A stretch of 64,000 bases of DNA, from contig CM043789.1 of assembly GCA_023974075.1 (NCBI GenBank), positions 37,186,661 to 37,250,660 of the forward strand, written 5' to 3'. Each line of letters begins with the position of its first letter. Position 1 is the stretch's first letter. Positions 1 to 11,197 of the stretch are shown piece by piece. This stretch comes from Chaenocephalus aceratus (Eukaryota > Chordata > Actinopteri > Perciformes > Channichthyidae). The notes beneath the pieces are model-generated. The model worked only from the letters and a program-made list of their open reading frames with translations, made no database searches and was not told the DNA's origin. The translations under genes were made by a program, and so were the position numbers.

Positions 1-3000
1 GGGAAGAGGAGAGTCTATTTTAGTCAGATCATGAAGTGTCTCCTGGGTTTGTCGTCTACAGGGAGGGGGGGTTGTGGCGGAGAGAAGAACCCCTCCTCTT
101 TCAGTTAACAGGGTGATGTAACCAACTTTTTTTTCATTAAAGCACTTATCGTTGACATTTGGGACCCAGACCACGAGACAAAGACAACAAAGTCACAACA
201 AAAGCCACTTTGACGTACGCTACTGAGCTGCATCTCAGTACTGACAGAAATCTTCCCTTCATGGTCTGGATTTAAAATGTCAGCGTTAGCTTTTTCTTCT
301 TCTATGATTCAATCCGGCAGAAGAAGAGGATCAGTAATGAGAGCCAGCCGGGAAGTCAACACAGCAAAAGATGGAAGCATGCATGGATAGGGATGTCATC
401 ACGCTTTCACACAAACACCCCCCCCCCCTCTCTCTTCCACCCAGCCACCCACCCACACACCAGTAACAACTGCAAAGCCCAAACCATGCCATAATAGGGA
501 AAGAGTCACACCGCAATCAGCAAAACCTCTTCAGTTCATATCACACAAGAGAGAAAAGATAAAAAGGCACTCCAATCCATCACAGCACACCGCACTGCAC
601 TCTCACGCCATCACTGGCACCTTGGAGAGGGGCTGGCTGAGGGAGGAGGGACGGGGCGAGCGAGGCAGACATTTTCTGTCTACCCCCCCCCTCCTCTGGA
701 CTACTCCTGCACTGTGGGCATCTTCTGATCCTCTGCTGGTACGCTGGTGGTCAGCTGGCAGCAGGAAGCAACCGTGGCAGAAGGTTGGATAGGAGGAATA
801 TCGTCAGTAACATTTGGGATGGGATCAGGAAGCATTGGGGGTACTGACATGTGTCATCAGTTATCTGACCCTTAATGAAATTAAATCAATAGATATTCAA
901 ATAGCAGGGTACTGATTGTGGTGCTGCATATATCACACCTACCAATCCAAATGTTGTGTAATGTTCAGTAGCCCACATCAAAAGTATGATAGCAGCACAA
1001 TTTGTAAAAGAACAATGGCTTCTAATAAGATACTATAGTGCCTCTAAAACAACATAAAATGCTGAATTTTCCTAAGGATTTGTGTTAAATGTTTGGTTTT
1101 GAATGCAATGGCCTCGTTTTATGACTCCCAATTGGTATTAGAAACAGAAAAGAAGTGGTTATGAGACATCCTTAATGGCAGCTTCAGCTACGAAACCCGC
1201 AGAAATGTCCTGTTTTTCCAGCATTGAGGAAGATATTTCAAACAACATGGTAGAAAAACAAGTTGCACCAGCTCAGCGAGACATCTGGCTCATGAAGGGG
1301 ACATTTGAGACGGACACATAAAGCAAGATAACAGAGGCACATAACAAGTGAGCATACGCACAGGAAGGTAACCCCCACCCCCACCCACCCACCCACGAGA
1401 GCAATCTACCCTCGCAGTGCTATTGAGCCTCGTACAATGATGCATTCACTCAGAGATGACCATATTAATGCTGTGGGGCATTTGTGCTTTCACTCGCATG
1501 ATGTATAATGAGCCTGCCTTTTTTCCGTGGCCTTGGCAGTGTGTCGCCACAGGCAGTTCGCCTTAATCCAGGCTTAAAATCACGTGACCTTGTTTAGGTA
1601 AATAGAAACTCGTGTAAATAATGTACGCCTGAAGGGACTTGAGGGTAAACAAAGCCCCCCTGTATTAGATCGCTGGTGTGCACAAAGAGACGAAGAGTTT
1701 AGCTCCATGTGAAGAGAGAAGAGTGACGTGGCTAGTTGGGGACAGTAACCAGCTCCCGGGGGCACGGAGATGCCAAGTGCATTGTGGGGCAGTGGCTGAC
1801 GGCCAGAAGATCATAGGTCAGCACTATCTTTGCTGACCGCCAGTCTGTTTCATAAAGAGGAAAACATTTGATGTCCGTATGCATTACAAATACAGGCCAG
1901 AGTAATCATCATCATCATCATCATCACTGAGGCAATCTAATGAGGCGATGTGAAAAGCCCGAGCGATAAATCACACCGAGCAGCTAAATATTTCTACACG
2001 ATAAGAGAAATGATCTTCGGCGTATGACTCACCGCAAAAGAAAGTGTGAAAACAGCCAGGGCTGGACGGGAGGGGGGCTGGACTGGGAGGGGGGATTAAA
2101 CAACACCTCTCAGTACTGGTAAGGAGACTTGATATTCCTCTCCTCTTTGTTTGTGAAGATTCTTTGGCAAAAGCGGTAGCAAAAAAGGGTGTTTTGTTTG
2201 GCACCTGGAGAGGTGAGTTTCCTAGGGAGCAGACTGCCTCATTAAGCATTAAGTCCCAGAATACACCCCCCCCCCCCTCAACTCCCTGCCCCCTCCCCCC
2301 AGTCTCACAGAGGTGTCAGTTTTCAGGCTCTGACACTTCAGCTTCAATTGGAGAGATTAGAGTTGAAAACAATACAAGTGATGTGGGAGAGAGAAGGGAA
2401 GTGGAGATGAAGAAGAGGAGGAACTGATGCATGAGTGGAGATGAATCTGCAAGCACACTGAAAACTCCCCCCCCTGGCCTCAATGACCCCCCTTGGCCCA
2501 GTCGCCATCATCTGCTGACCACAGCAATAAAACACACAGCGCAGCAACCATCACACTGCTGCCACACGCAACCAGCGCCGTTTGAAACCCTACTTCAGAT
2601 CATGTCCTCACACCATATGTTGTCAAGGGGTTTGGGGGGGTCGAAGAGAGGCTGAAAGAAAAGCCACTTGTGCGCTCTGGATCTTAGGGAGGCCTGCGCT
2701 GTCAGCCGGCGAATAGAGGCGGGTGGACAGGTGCTGTGTGCGCCTCTCTGGGGCGGTGGTGGTCGTCAGGAGATTAAGGGGGTGTAACACGAGCCAGCAC
2801 CTGTCAGGCACATGCCTCAGAGCAGCACTGCGCTCCACATTTCAAACCCTCTGGGGTTCAGTGGCATCCATGCTCACTATGGCAGCAGCAGGAGCGCGGG
2901 ACATTTGAGGGACTTTCCTCCTACGGACACGATGGGACATGTTCCTAGTGGAGTCCGAGATGAATCATTCAGATCCAGTGAGAGCTTACAGAAATGACTG

Positions 3001-4696
3001 ATTAACACATCATGACCCTACAAAGCCACAACATGTTTCTTCTTTTGGTCACTGGGGATCGTCCTGGGATTTTTCCGAAGCTCTTAAACACTCAAAATGC
3101 CCGAGTCACATACTGGATAGAGCTACGACTAAACGTTTAATTCATGAAATGTCAAGAAAACAGATCCCACAGCCTCCCAGTGTGCACGCCTGAATCTAGC
3201 TCGTATTACTCAAACTGGATTTTTTTTTTGTCGTTGTTGTAATTCAAGCTTGAACCATGCTTAAACAGCTGATGCTCAGAACGGTTGCCCATTCATTATG
3301 ACCTTGTGCTTATCCGTAGATCATGTCATAAAACAGAGCAAAATGGTGGAAAAACGAATTTACTAAGAATCCTCAAATTCAAAAAGTTACCATCAAATGT
3401 TGCCACTAATGCGATAAATTACTAAAATAAGCTGTTCAACATTGTTTTTCTTTTTAATCTAATGAAGAATACCACTCATCTTTAGTTAGAAATGTTAGTT
3501 TGCATTTCTATGGGCACCATGTATCAAAACCTATACACAAAACCACTTCCCTAGAGTCAACTCGACTATTTTTATCTCCCAGACAGATCTGAGGTTCGGT
3601 GTGTAAAACACGAGGTGGTGGAGAGGGTGATATCCGAGCTGCGGGGGGTGCGGAGGCTGCTCATTAGCCGTTTAACAGACCATGGCTCCCAGACGCTCTC
3701 CAGGCTGTTTCTACAACACACCCACCTGTAGAGGCCTTCTCAGTGACGGAGCCCGGTACGACACGAGGGGCTCCTGACTCAAGAGTCACACGTTCACCTC
3801 TGGAATGCTTTCCTATTACCACAGACGTGCGAAACATCACCCGGCCCTACAAAACTCAAATGAGCTAATGGCCTACTTCTGGAGTTGCGTCTGGACACAG
3901 AAACTGACATGTACTTTCCAGAGGCCCTGTTTGTCAAAGTAAATGGAGGCCCAGTGGCGTCCCACACAGTGAAATACAACATCGCCCACTCCCGCTCACT
4001 TACCCATACTGCCTCTGGATGAGTGCTGGGTGAATGGGCTGCACTCCGATGGATATGCCTGCAAGATAGGAGGCTGGCTGTCAGACACACACATTTGCAT
4101 TTACAGAGGAGGACCAGAGAACAATACACAGAGGGCACAGCGAGACAGAGGCAGCGTCTGTGTCTAACCTACCACTGATGGAACAACAGTTACAAATGTG
4201 CATTAGGCAACAGTAACGCATGTGTGCATTGGAGAGACCGAGTTATTTAGTATGTAAAGATGAAATATGCTGCATATGGATGGTATGGATTGTGGTATTG
4301 GACCCAGACTGCCTGGACACGGGTCGTTCTTAGGTCATGTGTTTTATGCCGTTATGACCATTGGTTGGGAAAGGAAGGATCATTATGTGAACCTTGGTTT
4401 GTAATGTATAGCTTTTCAAGAGTACAATTCAGCACATTGTCAAAGCTTTATCATCATTGCAATTGCACAAAATAAAGATGGAAGAATAACTCTTCTTAAC
4501 CCATAGCAATAAATGCATGTTCTAACGTCGTAATTGTATTAAAATGTGACTCACCTGTACGTATATGTTTAGTTCCTTTGTACAGTGAGATGCAAGAACA
4601 CACACATTTAAAATCAAGTAATTATGAGTCGAGGCTTTTTACAACCGTGTTCCACAAACTATTTGTTGATTTAGGAGACCTCCATATCTCTCTCAC
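1..4696. other. Intron or 3' region of rbm38; no exon recognised
   Basis: This stretch lies downstream of rbm38 exon 2 on the minus strand and should be intron. I looked for the C-terminal exons of the family (the GVQQLHP-type and tyrosine/proline-rich tail) and did not see them, so they are probably beyond the left edge. The only structure noted is a short (ATC)n run near 1905-1926 and several poly-C and poly-T tracts. The short open frames here show no family resemblance. Confidence 0.5.
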
Positions 4697-6318
4697 CTGT
4701 CTGAATGCTGCGGGGTTGGCCCCCAGGTAGGCCAGGTTCACGTTGGCCTTCCTGCCATCGATTATGGGGTTGGGATCCTTGCAGGCTCTCTCTGCCGATC
4801 CTCGGTCTGTCATCGTCACCTGGTAACAAAGTCAGACTTGTCAACAAGATCGCACAGGAACACAAATCATTATCTGGAGTCAGGGTCAGACCCCGGCTGG
4901 TTCTACATTAACTGTTCAAGTTAAACAAAAACACTTGAACTTAACAGGACTTGTTTTAGGATGATTGCCTCATCATAAAATGCCCCCCTACAGGTTTCCC
5001 ACTGTTGTTCCGTTTGTCTGAAGAAAACTACAAACAAAGAACAATGATAAGCTTTGAAAACTGCCCACAGCAGCAGTGCCACTCAGCCGACCAGCTGAAA
5101 TATGGTTCTGGGAAGAGCTACAAGGAGCTTATCCAATTAGGGACAAAATATTAAGAAGATCGGTCTAAGTCCCCCCCCCACCCCTCGTCCTCCTCTCTGC
5201 CTCCTGGCATTAGACGGGTCCTGCTGTTTTGATTGCCACATTTTGCCAACTCGGAAGCTTCAGTCGCCTCTCCATGTGGACAGAGCAGTGTATATAGGCC
5301 ACCTCGTGCATTGTTTAAGAGGACGTTTTTAAAAAGCCTCTTCATAGTGTATGGACCCGGAACAAAGCCCACTCCAGGGTTTGTGTTGTGAACACACAGG
5401 AAGGAACAAGGCTGTGTTTACACTGACGAGGGGGGTTCTCCTAATCCACCTCTAAAGCGTGTTTAGAAAAAAGGTGCGCTCAGCTTTTGGGCGCTTCCCT
5501 ACCTCCCTCCCTCCTGCTGCCAGCCATCTCTTTGACTAGAGCAATCAGAAGAAGCAGTCTCCCCTTGGCACACACAAACTAGAAAGTGCTGATCTACCTC
5601 GCGGTTATGCTCAACTTGTCCCAGGCAGCACCCACATGGCCCGAGCCCGTCTAACCTGAATCACCGGCCTCCACACACAGCCGTTAAGACGTCTTTCCCC
5701 CAGGGAGCTGATGTGTAAACACACCCAGAGCAATTGTCTTCGGATTCCCCCCTCAGAAGTAAACATGCACACATAACAGTTTTCCATTCCTTCTTTGGCC
5801 CGACAGTGCATTAGTGCTGCTGGTGCTTCTTTTCAAAGTTCTGGTAAATATTTGCATTTCTTTCATGCTGCTCCTGTTCTTTGTGACAGAGAGAGAATAA
5901 CCATCTCCATCTAACTTTAACAGGATAACGTCACAAATTAGACTTCAGCCAAGATCAAGTTGTGATTAATGTTGTGGTACACAGCGCTTTTCCCACCAGA
6001 CGTCCAGTCAGACTAGGTGAACCTCAGTTTATATATTAGCTTCCAAGTAATTTATGGCTTGGACTGTCCAAACAAGACTGAAGAAAAAGATACGATCAAA
6101 GTGGAAATTTAACACAAATTTGAGAGGACAATTTGTTAACGTAGGAATTCTATCTCAGCAGCCAAGATGTGATGCAAATCATGTGCTACGGCTGACTGCT
6201 CGACACACACACACACACACACACACACAACACACACACACACACACACAACCACACACACACACACACACACACACCACACACACACACCACACACACA
6301 CACACACCACACACACAC

Positions 6319-6387
<69 letters not shown>

Positions 6388-6511
6388 ACACAACACACAC
6401 ACACACACACAACACACACACACACCACACCACACAACACACACACACACACACACACACCACACACAACCACACACACACACACACACACACACAACAC
6501 ACACACACACA

Positions 6512-6542
<31 letters not shown>

Positions 6543-7195
6543 CCACACCAGGTGAGTTAGGGTATGCACATGAGGCATATTTGAAATATAATCTTCTTAG
6601 TTACCCATCAACTTGTGTGAAACCCTCATCCTCATTAAGCTAACATAACAACATAACAGTCCCGCCAGGCGAAAAGCAGAGATGCCTTGCAATTATTTAG
6701 TGAGCCTCAGTGGAGGATTACCTTTGACATGTATCTGAATGAATACACCGTAGATAAAACGAGAAATGGATGTTTTTTGATAGGAATACTTATTAAGAAA
6801 GGGAGCTACACATAAAAAGGCAAGTAAATGTAATGTATTCTCCTAAAACAAGCATGTTTTAAATGACAATTTAGTACAATCTATGGCAGAATTAAAAAAA
6901 AAGAGTAGCTTGTATGTGGTCTGATGGTATTTAAAGTTGTGAGAGTGCTACATGTTGGTGCACGGCGGTCAAAGTACTCACAAAGCCGTATCCTCTGGAT
7001 TTGCCGGTCTGTCGGTCCGTTATCACCACAGCCCTCGTCAATGTCCCCAAAGGCCTCGAAGTATTTTCTCAGTGAGGCATCGTTTGTGTGGTATGGCAGC
7101 CCGCCGACAAAGATTTTGGTAAAAGTAGTGTCTTTCTGTATCGCTGAGGGATGCATGACTTCCAGGGCTCCGTTCATGTACTGATGCAGAAGCAT
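4697..7195 (-). CDS. rbm38: RNA-binding protein 38 (RRM protein), first two coding exons, frame disturbed
   Basis: The RBM38/RBM24 family are single-RRM proteins that bind U-rich mRNA elements, control stability and splicing (p21 mRNA for RBM38), and act in muscle and blood differentiation. Exon 1 is 6982-7195 (ATG at 7195) and encodes the RRM start with RNP2 KIFVGGLP and the family block [14 protein letters not shown]. Exon 2 is 4697-4819 and encodes [24 protein letters not shown]. Splice sites are good (donor GTGAGT at 6981, acceptor CAG before 4819, donor GTGAGA at 4696), and RNP1 (RGYGFVTM) spans the junction as in relatives. Exon 1 is 214 bases where the conserved frame needs 213: one extra G near 7031-7034. 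Exon 2 is 123 where 124 is needed: one base missing near 4715-4718, in the A run before CCCC. Read literally, about 50 residues including RNP1 are out of frame. Both changes are in homopolymers, so sequence error is the simplest explanation. The C-terminal exons are absent from the window. Next to rae1, as in human 20q13. Confidence 0.88.
4820..6981. other. rbm38 intron 1
   Basis: Intron between the two recognised rbm38 exons. Apart from the long interrupted (CA)n tract at 6203-6549 I see no further exon or mobile element. Confidence 0.6.
6203..6549. repeat. Interrupted (CA)n microsatellite, about 347 bp
   Basis: CA dinucleotides broken roughly every 8-40 bases by an extra C or A (ACCACA, CAACAC). 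The interruptions shift frame and create long Thr/His and Cys/Val shadow frames on both strands that are not genes. Confidence 0.97.
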
Positions 7196-9712
7196 TGGTC
7201 AGCCGGGGGAGAGGACCGGAGGCACGCAGGAAATAAACTAAGCGATGCAACAATGTCCCAGCATCTGTAAAACAAAAACGGCTCTATATTATGGCGCAGT
7301 TTTCCAATCGGTTGTGACCTTTGCTCAAAGTTGTAGCTACCTGATGACAACTGCGCCTGAGCTCCTCTTGGTTGCGTCGAAACAAATTGCTTCTTCTTTG
7401 ACACAAAAAAAAAAAGTGCCGGCAGGTTTTATATGCCACAACTGAAACCACGCCCACTTCCAACTCTTAACCAATCATCATCACCGCCGAATGCCAACTT
7501 TAGCAGCCGCTCCTCCCATTGGTCCGCCTTCCCCGGCTCCGAGCTGCACCTGCTTTTGTCCTTTACGACACAAAGAAAAACCCGTACTGTACGGCAGAAA
7601 GCGCGGCTCCACCACATGGTGCATGTTTCTACTGTAATAAGGAAGTCATTGTGTCCACTTATTACAAATAACGTGTTTTAAACTTGTATAAGCAGTAGTT
7701 AATGTCTGCTTATTATGCTTTTGTTGTTACTTCACTTTTATCATCGTGACATGGCTCATATCAGGAAGCAACAGTGCCGTGCAGCTGAAACAAAAGGACA
7801 GTCGAAACCACACCACTTCAGCTAAAACACTAAGCTATTAATCCTAACTTTATAATATATTATGCTGGCGTTTTACTATTTACTTTTAAAATACCTATTA
7901 TTTAATACACATAAGGAGAAATCAAACCCCAGACAGTGTTCACTTCTAAATATTCTTTATGTAGGCATTTTTAAGAAAACCTTACTTATTTGACCTCACA
8001 ATTTATTCTATGAGAGTTTTGTTTGTGTTATAGAACAACATACCATTGGGATTCATTTTAAATCTACTGGTTATATAAAGTTAGTGATTATACCCAACTT
8101 CCCTTTGAAGAAGCAATATCAAAGTCTAACCTGGTACCCATAGCTTTAAGGCTTTTTGTGAAATAAACTGGTTAAGAGTACAATGTGGCACATTTAATTG
8201 GGCCTGCCACAACAGGCCACCTTTTATCAGCCCATCATAAAAGCAAAAGATTGGCATATTTTGCACAAAAAAAAAAGGTCAAGGGTGCACTTGAGTTTAT
8301 ACTTCCACTGTCTGCTTTCTACGCGTCTCTACATGTTACTCACACACACACTGATAACCTCTGCGCAGGTCAGAGGGAGAAAAGCAACAGGTCAATCCAA
8401 CAGTTAGCTTACCTAAATGTACAAATAAATATTACTTTCCTGTGATTTTTCGAGACAGTAATTCAGGTTAATTCATGATCATTCAAGTTAGAGGAATGAA
8501 TTAGATAAAATAAACTCAGTACAGCATGTTGAAACAGTGCAGGAGACAGGAGTCTTGAGGAGCGCTACGAGTGTAACCCCATGAAAGCTTAAAGGAGCCG
8601 GTGAACAGTGGCAGATCTTCCCGCCCTCGAAGCCTTGGAGTTCCACTGCTAAGTACTAACGGTCGGGCTAACAGTGAGGTGATACTCTAATGACCGCAAT
8701 AAAAAGGCATTTAATTCACACCTTCTCCTCTATGAACTAGTTCACTTTTCACACATGGCCTTTGTGCCTGCCCGTGCTGCCTCATTCATATCCTCTTGAT
8801 AAATCCCCTTATTTCCAGCTGTGTATCTCTGTCAAAGAGGTTTAACCTGGATGAAGAAGCCCCGTGTCATGCTTTGATCTCATTTGTCCTGCTTAGCTCT
8901 CTGACCTCTGCCACAGGTAACTGCTACAGTTGAGACAATGAAAAGAGAAAAAGCTCCACCTGCTGGTTAATTTAGGTTAAAACAAGCAGACAGGAGAAGT
9001 GTGTGATACAGATGTTGTCCAACGTTTATCATTTTTAAGTTGTGATAATTCCAGTGTTAGAGAACCGCGTGATGAACAGATTTACAGCTGAAACATGAGA
9101 TAGTGGTTCATGGTTTCGCATGCACAATACAGGTCTGTGAATCCCCCAAAAACATTTATACAGGAATTTAACCTCCTCCCTTCAGGTTGGAATAAACATG
9201 TTTAAAATGTATAGTACGCACTCATTTATTTTACACCCCAGTTTCCTTCACGGAGCTTAACGACGAAGTAACAGCAAATCAGAAGAGAATGAAAAGTCTT
9301 TGTAAAATTGTAAAAAATCAGGAGCTAGACAAAAAAGAAAAGAAATCGGAACATCAACATAAGTGACAAATAAACCCCCCCCCTTCTTTGATGACCTCTA
9401 TGACCAATTGTCACGCAGAGATCATCAACGCCAGGTTGGGTAGTAGGCCCCTCTGATTGGTCCATGCCCAGTACGCAGCACCACGCCATTGGTCCAGGTG
9501 AAAGGAGGGAGTCTGCCTCGAGCGTTTACACACACTAAAGCAGCAGGTCTTCCGCATTTCCCCACAAGAGATGCGACTTGGCACGACGAATCTAGAGACA
9601 GGAGGCAGCAGTCAGTCACAAAGAACATCGTGGGGACATTTTTCTTTATTTCTGAAAGGGTGTTACTGTGTCCCTTTTGGCACGAAACCAACAGTACAAT
9701 ATCACTATTCAG
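7196..9712. other. Intergenic, 5' side of rbm38; nothing else recognised
   Basis: Upstream of the rbm38 start codon. The first few hundred bases should hold its 5' UTR and promoter, but I could not place a start site. The rest up to the hAT element at 9713 shows no coding or repeat structure that I recognise. Confidence 0.4.
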
Positions 9713-10766
9713 TAGGGGTGCAACGACTAATCGACTTCATTGATTAAAATCGATGACCAAATTAGTTGCCAACTAATTCAGTCGTCGATTCGTTGGTGAC
9801 GTCATCACGTGTGTTTTGCGCGCCGTTAAGCTCCAACGTTATCGGTGTTTTTATCGGTACTGGAGACATTTAAAAAATATATGTCATATATATTATTGCT
9901 ACATAAACATTATATCGCAGTCTTAGTGTCGCCAACTCGTTTCTAACATGCGAAAAGACAAAAAAATGCGTCTATGGTGTATTTTCGATCTTTCCAATCG
10001 AGACGAGATCTCTCTCGCCCCTGTGTGCGGGCGGGGCAGTTTACACACACGCGGCTGCTACATGCAGCAACACACGGAGGGGATGGCGGAGAGAAGCGCT
10101 CCAAGGTGTGGTTAAATGTTACCCGTCTCGATGTGGACAATGCTCGTTGCTAATAGTGCAATAAGAGTTTAGCATGTAAGGGCGGTAACACGAGCAATTT
10201 GTCTAAACATTTAGCAAAAGTGCTCCACATTCAGACGGAGGAATGCACCGGGTTCGACTGTCTTTCTAGCAGCTCTGTAGCCCCGTCCACGAGGAACGTT
10301 TCCACGTCAGGTGTTATGTATGCTAGCAGCAACACACGAGTTAACTACATTATACAAACATGGGTTATGATTAGAGGTAACTGAGTTACTCTTTATTTTG
10401 TTAAAGTTTCAGCTATTCTGTTTACAGTTCTATCTTCAGATTATTTAAAACGACTTGTTAAAACATTGTTGTTTCTTTTGATGTGAAATATTATTTATTT
10501 TATTTAAATAAAAAGCAATGTTAATTGTGTTCACAATTTGTTAAGTTAATTTAATAATATGTATTTTTGAATCAAGTATTCATCTTTGTCTTCTTTGCTA
10601 GTTTCCACATGCCTAAAACAACCGCAAGCTAAATCTAAAAGTTGATGGCTAAATAAGAGCGTTTGAGAAATTGTGCAAGCAGGCATAATAGTCCGAATAG
10701 TCGATTAATCGTTTCATTAATCAATAGATGAATCGATTATCAAATTAGTCATTTGTTGCAGCCCTA
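9713..10766. mobile_element. hAT-type element, 1054 bp, non-autonomous
   Basis: The ends are TAGGGGTGCAACGACTAATC on the left and TTGTTGCAGCCCTA on the right, inverted hAT-type termini. They are flanked by ctattcag (9705-9712) and atattcag (10767-10774), an 8-bp target duplication with one mismatch. Both ends carry ATCGATT-rich subterminal repeats (TCGATTAATC). There is no intact transposase; the 65-aa minus frame at 9943-10140 resembles nothing known to me. Confidence 0.85.
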
Positions 10767-11197
10767 ATATTCAGCAGACACAAACCACAGAGGCTTGCAT
10801 AGGTTGAATATCTCAAATATTTTCATTGTATCCATCTTTTAATAAATACAGTCATTTAATACCTTGTAATGCCAATAAATACACTGGTTAAAAGCTACAT
10901 TCTTTTAAAAAACCAGCAGGCTTCATCTCAAAATTCCTGACTGTAAAAAATGCAAATGCAGCTGGTTTACACAATTACAGCAACAACTGCTTTAAAAATG
11001 TCTTCACTCAGGTCAGTGCGTTACCATACAATTAGGCTACCTGTCAGATCATGAGTATTGCAACTGCCTACATTCAAGCATGCCAGGGATCATAGGGTGC
11101 CTGTAAAGGCCCAAATGGGTGTCACATGGGTATTCAGGAAGTGGGGCAGCCCTGTGCAATCAGTGCAGCCTCCAGGTTCATAGAACATATTCAGCTC
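10767..11197. other. rae1 3' flank / 3' UTR
   Basis: Between the hAT element and the rae1 stop codon. It should contain the rae1 3' UTR (minus strand); no clear poly(A) signal was picked out. Confidence 0.5.

Noticed and set aside
2164..2427. 87-codon plus frame with a poly-Pro run
   Set aside because: Lies in an rbm38 intron or flank, built partly on a poly-C tract, with no recognisable motif or splice context.
6054..6560. 168-codon Thr/His frame and overlapping Cys/Val frames
   Set aside because: They are translations of the interrupted (CA)n tract in the rbm38 intron; no domain and no conserved flank.
9943..10140. 65-codon minus frame with several cysteines inside the hAT element
   Set aside because: No BED finger or transposase motif; probably chance within a non-autonomous copy.
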